DNA of 64,000 bases from NCBI GenBank assembly GCA_964235945.1, contig CAXSDV010000010.1, positions 13,748-77,747 on the forward strand. Reading direction: 5' to 3'. The DNA is from JASLDZ01 sp964235945. GTDB lineage: Bacteria > Pseudomonadota > Alphaproteobacteria > Caulobacterales > Caulobacteraceae. The notes below the pieces were generated by a model. It was not told the DNA's origin, made no database searches, and saw nothing but the letters and a program-made list of their open reading frames with translations. A program made the translations under genes and the position numbers. Shown here in pieces: positions 51,901 through 60,209 of this stretch (its first letter is position 1; each line of letters begins with the position of its first letter).

Positions 51901-52001
51901 GCGGGCACGCTGAACCAGCGCCGGCCGTCGCCGAACAGGCCGCCGGTCGTCGGCGCGCCCGGGACCGGCGGGTCGTCGAACAGGTCCAGGGTGGCGTTCA
52001 T
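48918..52001 (-). CDS. addB: Double-strand break repair protein AddB
   Basis: Partner of AddA, 1027 residues. The alphaproteobacterial form has a degenerate helicase N-terminus (VVLLPNRRAARELAAAF) and a C-terminal PD-(D/E)xK nuclease (TDVLDFKTGAAPSSKQVESG, then the Gln-containing LTLTAAILAQGGF). ATG at 52001 overlaps the murU stop (ATGA). Confidence 0.95.
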   Translation of the reverse strand: MNATLDLFDDPPVPGAPTTGGLFGDGRRWFSVPAHRPFLHDLARGLWTRLGEEGPQALSDAVVLLPNRRAARELAAAFTGAAGGRAVLLPQIRTLGDLDEGEPPFEPGDAALDLPPAVTAGRRRFELARLVVEHQHLLRRTLDAAAALDLADALAAFLDAVQIEEADASRVEGLVEGELARHWEISARFLDIAVRAWPARLEELGLVDVSARRIALLRALADQWRARPPEHPLVAAGSTGSAPASADLLAAVAAAPRGAVVLPGLDLDLADDAWAQVGEAHPQGALRRLLARAGVERADVRPWPAEETAADAARGRARRRVVNEALRPPEATADWLRLIGDLEAEGAVAGADPVAEGLEGLCVLSARTEEDAAAQAALLLREALETPGRTAALVTPDPALARRVSARLSRWGVAADSSAGAPLPAFPAGVVLTLLARAAADPLDPSTLLALAKHSLARLGRNAATLDLARRRFERRGLRGPRPRAWTELQAHLAEEPEALALAEALRAALDHARAPFSAGNTASAPLAARALAEALELLASDADGRLGELWAGPGGEAAAALLAGLMEDGAGLPACTVLGFAQVVEALAAREVVRTGGALHPRLRILGLIEARLVRADLLVLAGLEEGVWPRPAPTDPFLSRPMRSALGLPPPERRTGQAAHDFAQAACAPQVAMIHAERRGGAPAVKSRWLWRLETLARGAGSELPGRPEVACWAAALDAPLAPTPPSLRLARRPAPTPPVEARPRELAVTRVEEWIRDPYATYARYVLRLRALARPDEPVEARARGEAVHAAFQRFVDDALDEGAPARFEALLAEALHTAGLPGWRMARERALASNLARWAVEFETARRDGAELHVEMTGKLALPAPHAPFVVSAKADRLERRPGRTDVLDFKTGAAPSSKQVESGFSPQLTLTAAILAQGGFEAVGSSEPGELAYVRVTGRREPGRAEVRGEAGGHSRELAVRAMEGLLARVARFDDPSTPYLSWAAPQFLGRIRGDYDHLARLWEWRVMGEAGGDGETAGSEA

Positions 52002-52732
52002 CCGTGCACGGAGTCCAGCCGCGCCTGGGCGTAGGCCACGTCCGGCGGGCTGCTGACGTGGATCACCTCCGCCCCCGTGACCGCGCCGTGCAGCCGTCCC
52101 CGCGCCGCCGCGGCCTTCCATCGGGGAACGATGGAGAACGCCCCCTCGCCCGCGGCGACCTCCGGCTTGAGGATCTGCACGCCGATGTTGTTGTAGGGCG
52201 GAAGCGGGTCGGGGCTGTTGGAGTGGGTCAGCCGGCCGGCCGCGTCCATCAGGAACCCCTCCGGCCGGCCGTAGCCGTAGCAGGCGTCGCGCGGGGCCAG
52301 GAGCACCGCCACGTCCATGCGCTCCGGATCCCAGGCGTCCACCAGGGCGGACAGGGCGGAGGGACCGCGCTCGATCCACAGGTTGTCTATGTTGGCCACG
52401 AACACCGGGTCGTCGCCCAGCATCGCCCGGGCGTGGGCGATCCCGCCGCCCGAGTCGAGCAGGCCCGCGCGCTCGTCGCTGAACACGATCTCGGGCGTGG
52501 AACGGCGGGCGAGGTGCGCCGCCGTCGCGTCCGCGAAGTGGTGCAGGTTGACCACCGCGCGCTCCACCCCCGCCTCCGCCAGCCGGTCGAGCACGTGGTC
52601 GACCAGCGCGCGGCCCGCCACCTCCACCAGCGCCTTGGGACGTTCGTCGGTCAGCGGGCGCATGCGCGTGCCCAGGCCCGCGGCCAGCACCATGGCGACG
52701 CGGGGAGCCGCGCCGGGGGCCGCCGCGCTCAC
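51998..52732 (-). CDS. murU: Nucleotidyltransferase, probable MurNAc-1-phosphate uridylyltransferase MurU
   Basis: Makes UDP-MurNAc from MurNAc-1-phosphate in the peptidoglycan-recycling shortcut. The 244-residue GT-A nucleotidyltransferase starts with MVLAAGLGTRMRPLTDERPK (residues about 13-33) and has NIDNLWIERGP with the metal-binding Asp pair. GTG at 52732 overlaps amgK (GTGA). AmgK-MurU pairs confer the same salvage route in Pseudomonas and Caulobacter. Confidence 0.9.
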   Translation of the reverse strand: MSAAAPGAAPRVAMVLAAGLGTRMRPLTDERPKALVEVAGRALVDHVLDRLAEAGVERAVVNLHHFADATAAHLARRSTPEIVFSDERAGLLDSGGGIAHARAMLGDDPVFVANIDNLWIERGPSALSALVDAWDPERMDVAVLLAPRDACYGYGRPEGFLMDAAGRLTHSNSPDPLPPYNNIGVQILKPEVAAGEGAFSIVPRWKAAAARGRLHGAVTGAEVIHVSSPPDVAYAQARLDSVHG

Positions 52733-53868
52733 GCCCGCGCCTCCGGCGGAACGTGGCGGTCGAACCAGGCGCGCAGGTCGGCGAGGTCCGGGTGGAGCAG
52801 GTTCCGCTCCAGCGCGCGCCAGGTGCGCGGCAGGAAGGCGCGGTACTTCTCCCGCCCGAACAGCGCGATCTGCCGGGCGAACACCGGGCCCAGGATGCGC
52901 GCCGCGTTGAGCGCGCCCAGGGCGGCGTAGTCGGCGCGGAAAGCCGCCGCGTCCACCGCCGGCCGCGCCGACAGGTAGCGCGCGACCATGCGCGCCTCCA
53001 GTTCGGCGGGCACGTCGCGCCGCGCGTCCTGCAGCAGGGAGAACAGGTCCCAGGCCGGATGGCCGCGCACCGCATCCTGGAAGTCGAGCAGCCCCACCCG
53101 TGCGGCCCCGGCGCGCGCCGGCAGCCAGAGCAGGTTCTCCGCGTGGTAGTCCCGGTGGGTGAACACGGCCGCCCCCGCCTCGCCCCGCGCCAGCACGGGC
53201 GCCCAGAGTTCGACCCACTCGTCCCGCGCGGCGGCGCCCAAGGCGGGCGTGCCCGCGAGCCTGGGCCACCACTCGACGAACAGGTCGACGCCGATCTTGA
53301 GCGCGACGGCGTCGTAGGTCGCCAGCGGCCAGCCCTCCCCCTCGCCGGACAGCGTCTCGGGCGGCGGCTGCGCGTGCAGGGCCACCAGCAGGTCGATCGC
53401 CTGGCCGTAGACGAGGTCCGGGTCGGCGCCCGCCGCCAGCCGGTCGCGGAACAGGTCGGTCCCGAGATCCTCCAGCAGGGCGAAGCCCCGGGGCGCGTCC
53501 AGCGCCGCCACCTCCGGCGCCGAGAGCCCGCGGGCGCGCAGCCAGCCGGCCACGGCGGCGAAGGCGTCCACCCGGCCGCCCGCCAAGCGCGCCAGGGCGT
53601 TGTAGCCCAGCGCGGCGCGCTCGCCGGGGGTGGCGCGCGGCGGCGCGACCGCGCTTTCGGCGGCGGGCGGGGCGTCCATGAAGATGAGCGGGGCGCGGCC
53701 GGGCCGCAGGAGGCGCTCGTAGGCGCGGGTGGAGGCGTCGCCCGCCACCGGCTCGCGCCGGGCGCCTCCCAGGCCCTCCCGCTCCAGGAAGGCCCGCCGC
53801 TCGGCCTCGCGCCCCGACAGGTCGGGGGGCGGAAGCGCCGAACGCGGGTCAGAGAAGATCGTGTTCAC
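52729..53868 (-). CDS. amgK: Aminoglycoside-phosphotransferase-fold kinase, probable MurNAc/GlcNAc anomeric kinase AmgK
   Basis: Phosphorylates MurNAc (and GlcNAc) at C1 for MurU. The 379-residue APH-fold kinase has the catalytic loop VFTHRDYHAENLLWLP and the metal-binding LLDFQDAVRGHPAWDL. The start is GTG at 53868, overlapping tsaE by 20 bases. It lies directly before murU, which fixes the assignment. Confidence 0.9.
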   Translation of the reverse strand: MNTIFSDPRSALPPPDLSGREAERRAFLEREGLGGARREPVAGDASTRAYERLLRPGRAPLIFMDAPPAAESAVAPPRATPGERAALGYNALARLAGGRVDAFAAVAGWLRARGLSAPEVAALDAPRGFALLEDLGTDLFRDRLAAGADPDLVYGQAIDLLVALHAQPPPETLSGEGEGWPLATYDAVALKIGVDLFVEWWPRLAGTPALGAAARDEWVELWAPVLARGEAGAAVFTHRDYHAENLLWLPARAGAARVGLLDFQDAVRGHPAWDLFSLLQDARRDVPAELEARMVARYLSARPAVDAAAFRADYAALGALNAARILGPVFARQIALFGREKYRAFLPRTWRALERNLLHPDLADLRAWFDRHVPPEARA

Positions 53869-54325
53869 GTTCCGTCCATGCGCCCCGGCCCCGCAGGGTG
53901 GCAAGCCGCCCGGCCTCCGGCGCGGCGGGGTCGACGGCCAGGGCCACGTCCAGCCGGTCCGGCGGGAGCGCGCCTTCCAGCCGCTCGGGCCATTCGATCA
54001 CCGCGCAGCCCGCGTCCAGCGCCTCGTCCAGGCCGAGCTCCTCCGCTTCCGCCGCGCCCTGCAGACGGTACAGGTCGAAGTGCGCCAGCGTGAAGTCCGG
54101 CCCCTGGTAGGCCTGCACCAGGGTGAAGGTGGGGCTCGGCGCCTCCTCGTCCGGCGAGGTGAGGGCGCGCACCAAACCCCGCGCCAGGGTGGACTTGCCC
54201 GCGCCCAGCGGCCCCCACAAGCACACCGCCTCCCCCGGACGCAGGCGCCGCGCTATGCGCGCGCCCAGGTCGGCGGCGGCTTCGGGCGAGGACAAGCGCA
54301 AGGTGCGGGGCGCGGCGGGAGGCAT
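53849..54325 (-). CDS. tsaE: tRNA threonylcarbamoyladenosine biosynthesis ATPase TsaE
   Basis: ATPase needed with TsaB and TsaD to make t6A37 on tRNA. The 158 residues contain Walker A LWGPLGAGKSTLARGL, SPTFTLVQAYQ, and FDLYRLQGAAEAEELGLDE. ATG at 54325 is preferred; a GTG at 54346 in frame adds seven residues. It heads the leftward operon. Confidence 0.95.
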   Translation of the reverse strand: MPPAAPRTLRLSSPEAAADLGARIARRLRPGEAVCLWGPLGAGKSTLARGLVRALTSPDEEAPSPTFTLVQAYQGPDFTLAHFDLYRLQGAAEAEELGLDEALDAGCAVIEWPERLEGALPPDRLDVALAVDPAAPEAGRLATLRGRGAWTEREHDLL

Positions 54326-54450
54326 GGTCGCTGCGGCGTGTCCCACGCGCCGCAGCCCGCGCCAAGCGGAGAGCGGCCGCTTGCCTCCGCCGCCCCGCGC
54401 GATATGTCGAACCGCGCACGGGGCGGCGACCCCGGCGGAGGACCTCGCCC

Positions 54451-54771
54451 ATGCCCCGCGTAATCTATGTCGAACACGACGGGACCGAGCACGGCCTGGA
54501 GGTCAAGTCGGGCCTGTCGGTGATGGAGGGGGCGGTCAAGCACGACGTGCCCGGGATCGACGCCGACTGCGGCGGCGCCTGCGCCTGCGCCACCTGCCAC
54601 GTCTACGTGGACGAGGCTTGGACCGGCAAGGTGGGCCAGCCCTCCGCCATGGAGGAGTCCATGCTCGACTTCGCCGAGGGGGTGCGCCCCAACTCGCGCT
54701 TGTCCTGCCAGATCAAGGTGACGGAGGCGCTGGACGGCCTGCGGGTGTCCATGCCCGAAAGCCAGCACTAG
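54451..54771 (+). CDS. fdxB: Adrenodoxin-type 2Fe-2S ferredoxin
   Basis: A 106-residue electron carrier. The cluster cysteines are in DADCGGACACATCHVYV plus a final one in NSRLSCQIKVT, the Cx5Cx2C...C pattern of vertebrate-type ferredoxins used in Fe-S assembly or with cytochromes P450. No partner redox gene is adjacent. It is divergent from tsaE, with a shared 125-base control region that contains the imperfect hairpin CTGCGGCG...CGCCGCAG. Confidence 0.93.
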   Translation: MPRVIYVEHDGTEHGLEVKSGLSVMEGAVKHDVPGIDADCGGACACATCHVYVDEAWTGKVGQPSAMEESMLDFAEGVRPNSRLSCQIKVTEALDGLRVSMPESQH

Positions 54772-54782
54772 CGGCCGACGCC

Positions 54783-54801
54783 CCGCCGCCGAGCGCGGCG
54801 G
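54783..54801 (+). terminator. Possible terminator after the ferredoxin gene
   Basis: CCGCCGC and GCGGCGG form a 7-bp stem around CGAGC, followed by TTCGGCGATT. It lies 11 bases after the ferredoxin stop and before the ABC permease gene. The tail is only weakly T-rich. Confidence 0.4.
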
Positions 54802-54875
54802 TTCGGCGATTGCGGGGCCGCACCGGCCCTTGTAAGGCGCGGGGGAGCCGTCGCGGCGGCTGCAGGGAGGGGCCC

Positions 54876-56627
54876 GTGCCGCTGCAGACGCCCGCCTTCG
54901 CCATGCGCATCCCCTCGGCCTGGCGCATCCCGCGCGCCCGGCTGACGCTGGCGGACCTGGCGGTGTTCGCGCTGGTGATCGGCGCCCTGACCCTGATCGC
55001 GCTGGGCGGGCGCCAGACGCTGACCGCCCTGCCCGTGTCGGGCGAGGAGATCAGCCTCGATCCGCGCGCCCTGCCCGGCTACGCCCTGCGCACGGTGCTG
55101 CGGATGCTGGCGGCCATGGCGTTGTCGGTGCTGTGCACCTTCGTGTTCGGCTTCTGGGCGGCCAAGAGCCGGCGCGCGGAGATGGTCATCATCCCGCTGG
55201 TGGACGTCATGCAGTCGGTGCCGGTGCTGGCCTTCCAGGCGCTGACGCTGGTGTTCTTCCTGGGGCTGTTCCCCGGCCGCACCCTCGGGGCCGAGCTCGC
55301 GGCGGTGTTCCTGGTGTTCACCAGCCAGGCCTGGAACATGGTGTTCAGCTTCTACCACTCCTGCCGCACCGTGCCGAAGGACCTGACGGAGCTGTCGGAT
55401 TCGCTGCGCCTGGGCGCGTGGCGGCGACTGTGGACGCTGGAGGCCCCCTACGCCGCGCCCCAGCTGATCTGGAACGCCATGATCTCCATGTCGGGGGCCT
55501 GGTTCTTCGTGGTGGCCAACGAGGCGTTCGACGTGGGCGCCACCCACATCGCCCTGCCCGGGGTGGGCTCCTACGTGGCGCTGGCGATCGTGCACAAGGA
55601 TCTGGCCGCCATCGGTTGGGCGCTCCTGACCATGCTCCTGGTGATCGTGGCCTACGACCAGCTGATCTTCCGCCCGCTGGTCGCCTGGTCGCAGAAGTTC
55701 CGCACGGGCGACGCGCCGGAAGACCCGCTGTCCAGCCGCTCCTGGGCGCTCGACTTCATGCGCCGCGCGGCGCTGGCGCGGCGGGTGCTGCGGCCGGCGG
55801 GCTCGGTGATGAGCTCCCTGGCCAGCGTGCGGGTGGGTCGGCCGCTGACGGTGACCGCCCCCGTGCGCCGGGTGGTGTCCGGCCGGGCGGTCGACCTCGC
55901 CTGGTACGGCCTGCTGGCGGCCCTGGCGGGCTGGTCGGCCTGGCGCGCGGTGACGTTCGTCGCCGTGGAGGTCGCCCCCGCCGAGGTGGCGGCGGTGGCG
56001 GGCCTCGGGGCCATCACCCTGCTGCGCGTCATGGTGCTGGTGCTGGTGGCCAGCCTGATCTGGGTGCCGGTGGGGGTGTGGATCGGCCTGCGCCCGCGCT
56101 GGTCGGCGGCGGTGCAGCCCGTGGCCCAGTTCCTGGCGGCCTTCCCCAACAACCTGTTCTTCCCGCTGGTGGTGGTGGGGATCGTGCACTTCCACCTCGC
56201 CCCCGACATCTGGCTCACGCCGCTGATGATCCTGGGCACCCAGTGGTACATCCTGTTCAACGTGGTGGCGGGCGCCTCCGCCTTTCCCCAGGACCTCCTG
56301 GAGGCCGCCGCCTCCCTGCGCATCCGCGGGCGCACCTGGTGGCTCAAGGTGATCCTGCCCGGCATCTTCCCCGCCTACGTCACCGGGGCCATCACCGCGG
56401 TGGGCGGCTCGTGGAACGCCTCGGTGCTGGCGGAGGTGGCCGAGTGGGGCTCCACCCACCTGCAGGCCCACGGCCTCGGGGCCTACATCGCCGACGCCAA
56501 CCACAGCGGCGACCTGCGGCGCACCGTGCTCGGCACGGTGGTGATGGTGGTCTACGTGGTGCTGCTCAACCGGCTGTTCTGGGAACCGGTGTTCGCCTGG
56601 GGCGCCAGGCGCCTGCGCTCGGAGTGA
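54876..56627 (+). CDS. ABC transporter permease with two fused permease domains (NitT/TauT-like)
   Basis: A 583-residue inner-membrane permease with two BPD_transp_1 domains in one chain (about residues 75-260 and 370-575), about 12 membrane helices. Each half has an EAA-type loop (LSDSLRLGAWRRLWTLEAPYAAP; EAAASLRIRGRTWWLKVILPGIFP). GTG at 54876 follows GGGAGG. The fused layout and the partner ATPase with a C-terminal regulatory domain resemble nitrate/sulfonate/bicarbonate-type importers. No substrate-binding protein gene is nearby, so the substrate is unknown. Confidence 0.9.
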   Translation: MPLQTPAFAMRIPSAWRIPRARLTLADLAVFALVIGALTLIALGGRQTLTALPVSGEEISLDPRALPGYALRTVLRMLAAMALSVLCTFVFGFWAAKSRRAEMVIIPLVDVMQSVPVLAFQALTLVFFLGLFPGRTLGAELAAVFLVFTSQAWNMVFSFYHSCRTVPKDLTELSDSLRLGAWRRLWTLEAPYAAPQLIWNAMISMSGAWFFVVANEAFDVGATHIALPGVGSYVALAIVHKDLAAIGWALLTMLLVIVAYDQLIFRPLVAWSQKFRTGDAPEDPLSSRSWALDFMRRAALARRVLRPAGSVMSSLASVRVGRPLTVTAPVRRVVSGRAVDLAWYGLLAALAGWSAWRAVTFVAVEVAPAEVAAVAGLGAITLLRVMVLVLVASLIWVPVGVWIGLRPRWSAAVQPVAQFLAAFPNNLFFPLVVVGIVHFHLAPDIWLTPLMILGTQWYILFNVVAGASAFPQDLLEAAASLRIRGRTWWLKVILPGIFPAYVTGAITAVGGSWNASVLAEVAEWGSTHLQAHGLGAYIADANHSGDLRRTVLGTVVMVVYVVLLNRLFWEPVFAWGARRLRSE

Positions 56628-56635
56628 CGTCGCCC

Positions 56636-57997
56636 ATGACCTCCACCACCACCGCTCGCCCGCCCGTCGCCGCCGGCCGCGGCCCCGCCGCCGAGGTGCT
56701 GCTGGAGATCGACGGCGTGCGCCAGACCTACGCCCGGGGCGCGGGCTCCGACCTCCTGGTGCTGGACGGCGTGGACATGGCGCTGCGCTCCGGCGAGATC
56801 GTGGGCCTGCTCGGACGCTCCGGCTCGGGCAAGTCGAGCCTGCTGCGCATCATCGCCGGGCTGATCGCGCCCGCGGGGGGCGAGGTGCGCTGGCGCGGGC
56901 GCCCGCTCCGGGGCCCCTGCGAGGGCATCGCCATGGTGTTCCAGAGCTTCGCCCTGTTCCCCTGGCTGACGGTGCAGGAGAACGTGGAGATCGGGCTGGA
57001 GCCCCTGGGCGTGCCGAGCTCGGAGCGACGCTCGCGCTCGCTGCAGGCCATCGACCTGATCGGGCTGGACGGGTTCGAGAACGCCTATCCCAAGGAGCTG
57101 TCCGGCGGCATGCGCCAGCGGGTGGGCCTGGCGCGCGGCCTCGTCATGCAGCCCGAGCTCCTGCTCATGGACGAGCCGTTCTCCGCGCTGGACGTGCTCA
57201 CCGCCGAGACCCTGCGCACGGACCTGATCGAGCTGTGGAACGAGGGCAAGCTGCCCCTGCGCTCCATCCTCCTGGTCAGCCACAACATCGAGGAAGCGGT
57301 GCTGATGTGCGACCGCGTGCTGATCTTCGCCTCCCAGCCCGGCCACGTGGCCGCCGAGATCCTCGTGGACCTGCCGCACCCGCGCTCGCGCACGGACCCG
57401 CGCTTCCGCGAACTGGTGGACGAGGTGTACGGCCGCATGACCAATCCCAACCTGCAGGGGCTCCACGGCGAGAGCCGGCGCGGCGCGGCGGCCCAGCCCC
57501 ACGGCGGGGTGGGCATGGGCCTGCCCTCCGTGTCCACCAACCTGCTCGCCGGCCTGATGGAGACCCTGGCCGCCCCGCCCTTCGAGGGCCGCGCCGACCT
57601 GCCGGAGCTCGGCGACGAGCTGAGCCTGGAGATCGACGAGCTGTTCCCCATCGCCGAAACGCTGCAACTGTTCCGTTTCGCGGACGTGGCCCACGGCGAC
57701 ATCCGCCTGACGGACGCGGGCCGCCGCTTCGTGGAAGGCGACACGGACGGGCGAAAGCGCCTGTTCGCCGAGCACCTGACGGCCCACGTGCCCATCGCCG
57801 CGCTGATCCGCCGGGTGCTGGACGAGCGCCCCACCCACCGCGCGCCCTACACGCGCTTCTCCGCCGAGCTCGAGGACTACATGAGCGAGGACTATGCGGA
57901 GGAGACCCTGTCGGCGGTGATCCAGTGGGGCCGCTACGCCGAGCTCTACGCCTATGACGAGCAGGCCCAGACCTTCAGCCTGGAGGACCCGGCCTGA
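56636..57997 (+). CDS. ABC transporter ATP-binding protein with C-terminal AAA-associated domain
   Basis: A 453-residue ATPase that powers the preceding permease, starting 8 bases after it. Walker A is GRSGSGKSS (about residues 60-68), Q-loop MVFQSFALFPWLTV, signature KELSGGMRQRVGLARGL, Walker B LLLMDEPFSALD, H-loop LVSHNIEEAV. Residues about 285-445 form the AAA_assoc_C domain (LSLEIDELFPIAETLQL, DIRLTDAGRRFVEGD), a helical, winged-helix-like regulatory part. The tail may sense a ligand or regulate ATPase activity. Confidence 0.92.
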   Translation: MTSTTTARPPVAAGRGPAAEVLLEIDGVRQTYARGAGSDLLVLDGVDMALRSGEIVGLLGRSGSGKSSLLRIIAGLIAPAGGEVRWRGRPLRGPCEGIAMVFQSFALFPWLTVQENVEIGLEPLGVPSSERRSRSLQAIDLIGLDGFENAYPKELSGGMRQRVGLARGLVMQPELLLMDEPFSALDVLTAETLRTDLIELWNEGKLPLRSILLVSHNIEEAVLMCDRVLIFASQPGHVAAEILVDLPHPRSRTDPRFRELVDEVYGRMTNPNLQGLHGESRRGAAAQPHGGVGMGLPSVSTNLLAGLMETLAAPPFEGRADLPELGDELSLEIDELFPIAETLQLFRFADVAHGDIRLTDAGRRFVEGDTDGRKRLFAEHLTAHVPIAALIRRVLDERPTHRAPYTRFSAELEDYMSEDYAEETLSAVIQWGRYAELYAYDEQAQTFSLEDPA

Positions 57998-58109
57998 GGG
58001 CGCCGTCCGCGGCCCCGGCCGCGCCTCCCCCCGAGACGAGCGCCGGCCCCTTGTGACGGCCGCATGAAGGGGGCCTAGTGCGCCCAGTCCTCCGGAGCCG
58101 CCCGCCCCC

Positions 58110-60173
58110 ATGCGTTTCGCCGTCCTTCTCGCCGCCGCCGCCGCCGTGGGCGCCCTCGCCTCCGCCGCGCTCGCCCAGCCCGCCGACCCCCTCGATCCGG
58201 GCACGGCCACCCCGCACTACGGAACGTGGGGCTTCGACACCTCCGGCCAGGACCGGGCGGTCAAGCCGGGCGACGATTTCTTCCGCTACGCCAACGGCGA
58301 CTGGCTCAAGCGCGTCGCCATCCCCGGCGACCGGGTGCGCTTCGGCAATTTCGACGTGCTGTCCGTGCTGTCGGAGAACCGCGTCCACGCCATACTGGAG
58401 AAGGCCGCCGCCGCCCACGCGCCCCCCTCCACGCCCGAGGGCAAGATCGGGACCTTCTACGCCGCCTACATGGACGAGGCGCGGGTGGAGGCGCTGGGGA
58501 ACGCGCCCCTGGACGCGGACCTCGCCCGGGTGCGCGCCGCCGCCTCCCGGCCCAAGATCGCCGCCCTGATGGGCGAGCACCGCGGCTTCACCTCGTCCGT
58601 GTTCGACGTGGACCTCGGCCAGGACGCGCGCGCCCCCGGCCGCTACGCGGTGGAGCTGCGCACCGCCGGGCTCGGCCTGCCCGACAAGGACTACTACCTC
58701 AAGGACACGCCGCGCTTCAAAGAGGTGCGCGCCCGCTACCAGGCCTACATCGCGCAGATGCTGCAACTGGCGGGCTGGAGCGATCCCCAGGGCTCGGCCA
58801 AGGCGGTGTTCGACTTCGAAACGGCGCTGGCCCGGGCGAGCTGGGATCGCGCGCAACTGCGCGACCGCGACAAGACCTACAACGCCAAGAGCCCCGCGGC
58901 CCTGCAGGCCTACGCGCCGGGCTTCGACTTCAAGCGCTTCCTGGCGGCCGGCGACCTGGGCGCCGAGGACCGGGTGGTGGTCGCGGACGACACCGCCCTC
59001 CGGGCCAAGGCCGCCGCCTTCGCCGCCGCCCCCGTGGCCGCCCTGCAGGCGTGGGAGGCGTTCCACACGACGGACGCCGCGGCCAACTATCTGCCGCGCC
59101 GCTTCGTCGACGCGCGCTTCGCCTTCCGCAACAAGTTCCTGGCCGACCAGCCCGAGCCGCCCGCGCGCTGGAAGCGCGCGGTGGCCGCCACGGACGCGGG
59201 CCTGGGCGAGGCGGTGGGCGCCATCTACGTGCGCGACTACTTCCCGCCGCAGGCCAAGGCGCAGATGCTGGAGCTGGTGGGCAACCTGAAGACCGCCCTG
59301 CGCGCGCGTATCGAGCGGCTGGACTGGATGACCCCCGCCACCAAGACGCAGGCGCTGGACAAGCTTTCGCGCTTCAACGTCAAGATCGCCTACCCGGACA
59401 CTTTCCGCACCTACGCCGCCCTGCAGGTCGTCCCCGGCGACCTTTACGGCGACGCCGCCCGCGCGGAGACCTTCGAGTGGAACCGCCGGCGCGCCCGCCT
59501 GCACGGCCCGGTGGACCGCAGCGAGTGGGGCATGACCCCGCAGACGGTGAACGCCTACTACTCGTCCACCATGAACGAGATCGTGTTCCCCGCCGCCATC
59601 CTCCAGCCGCCCTTCTTCGACTCCCACGCGGACCCGGCGGTCAACTACGGCGGCATCGGCGGGGTGATCGGCCACGAGATGACCCACGGCTTCGACGACC
59701 AGGGCCGCAAGTCGGACGGCACGGGCGCCCTGCGCGACTGGTGGACGCCGGCGGACGCGGCCAAGTTCAACGCCAAGACCGACCGGCTGGGGGCCCAGTA
59801 CTCGAGCTACGCCCTGGCCCAGGCCCCCGGCGAGCACATCAACGGCGCCAACACCATGGGCGAGAACATCGCCGACTCGGGCGGGATCAACCTGGCGCTG
59901 GACGCCTACCACGCCAGCCTGCACGGCCGGCCCGCCCCGGTGATCGACGGGCTGACCGGCGACCAGCGCGTGTTCCTGGCCTGGGCGCAGGTGTGGCGCG
60001 GCAAGTCGCGCGACGCGGCCCTGGTGCAGCAACTGCACACCGACCCGCACTCGCCCAGCGAGGCGCGGGTCAACGCGGTGGTGCGCAACGTGGACGGCTG
60101 GTACTCGGCCTTCAACGTGCGGCCGGGCGACAAGCTGTACGTTCCGCCCGCCGACCGGGTGAAGATCTGGTAG
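58110..60173 (+). CDS. M13-family (neprilysin-like) zinc metallopeptidase
   Basis: A secreted or periplasmic endopeptidase of 687 residues with a Sec signal peptide (1-22, ending ASAALAQ). The zinc site is GHEMTHGFDDQGR (His 522 and 526, catalytic Glu 523) with the third ligand E585 in GENIADSGG. NAYYSSTMNEIVFPA precedes it, as in PepO/neprilysin. It is a full-length copy, transcribed alone. The 112 bases upstream contain GGCCCCTT...AAGGGGGCC, a possible hairpin, and no clear promoter. Confidence 0.95.
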   Translation: MRFAVLLAAAAAVGALASAALAQPADPLDPGTATPHYGTWGFDTSGQDRAVKPGDDFFRYANGDWLKRVAIPGDRVRFGNFDVLSVLSENRVHAILEKAAAAHAPPSTPEGKIGTFYAAYMDEARVEALGNAPLDADLARVRAAASRPKIAALMGEHRGFTSSVFDVDLGQDARAPGRYAVELRTAGLGLPDKDYYLKDTPRFKEVRARYQAYIAQMLQLAGWSDPQGSAKAVFDFETALARASWDRAQLRDRDKTYNAKSPAALQAYAPGFDFKRFLAAGDLGAEDRVVVADDTALRAKAAAFAAAPVAALQAWEAFHTTDAAANYLPRRFVDARFAFRNKFLADQPEPPARWKRAVAATDAGLGEAVGAIYVRDYFPPQAKAQMLELVGNLKTALRARIERLDWMTPATKTQALDKLSRFNVKIAYPDTFRTYAALQVVPGDLYGDAARAETFEWNRRRARLHGPVDRSEWGMTPQTVNAYYSSTMNEIVFPAAILQPPFFDSHADPAVNYGGIGGVIGHEMTHGFDDQGRKSDGTGALRDWWTPADAAKFNAKTDRLGAQYSSYALAQAPGEHINGANTMGENIADSGGINLALDAYHASLHGRPAPVIDGLTGDQRVFLAWAQVWRGKSRDAALVQQLHTDPHSPSEARVNAVVRNVDGWYSAFNVRPGDKLYVPPADRVKIW

Positions 60174-60209
60174 GTTCCGCCGCCGCCCCTCGCCGTTCCG
60201 GAGCGCGCC

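Noticed and set aside
54466..54476. TGTCGAACACG in the ferredoxin gene as a third copy of the palindromic repeat
   Set aside because: Only about 9 bases match and they lie within coding sequence; the rest of the 35-base unit is absent.
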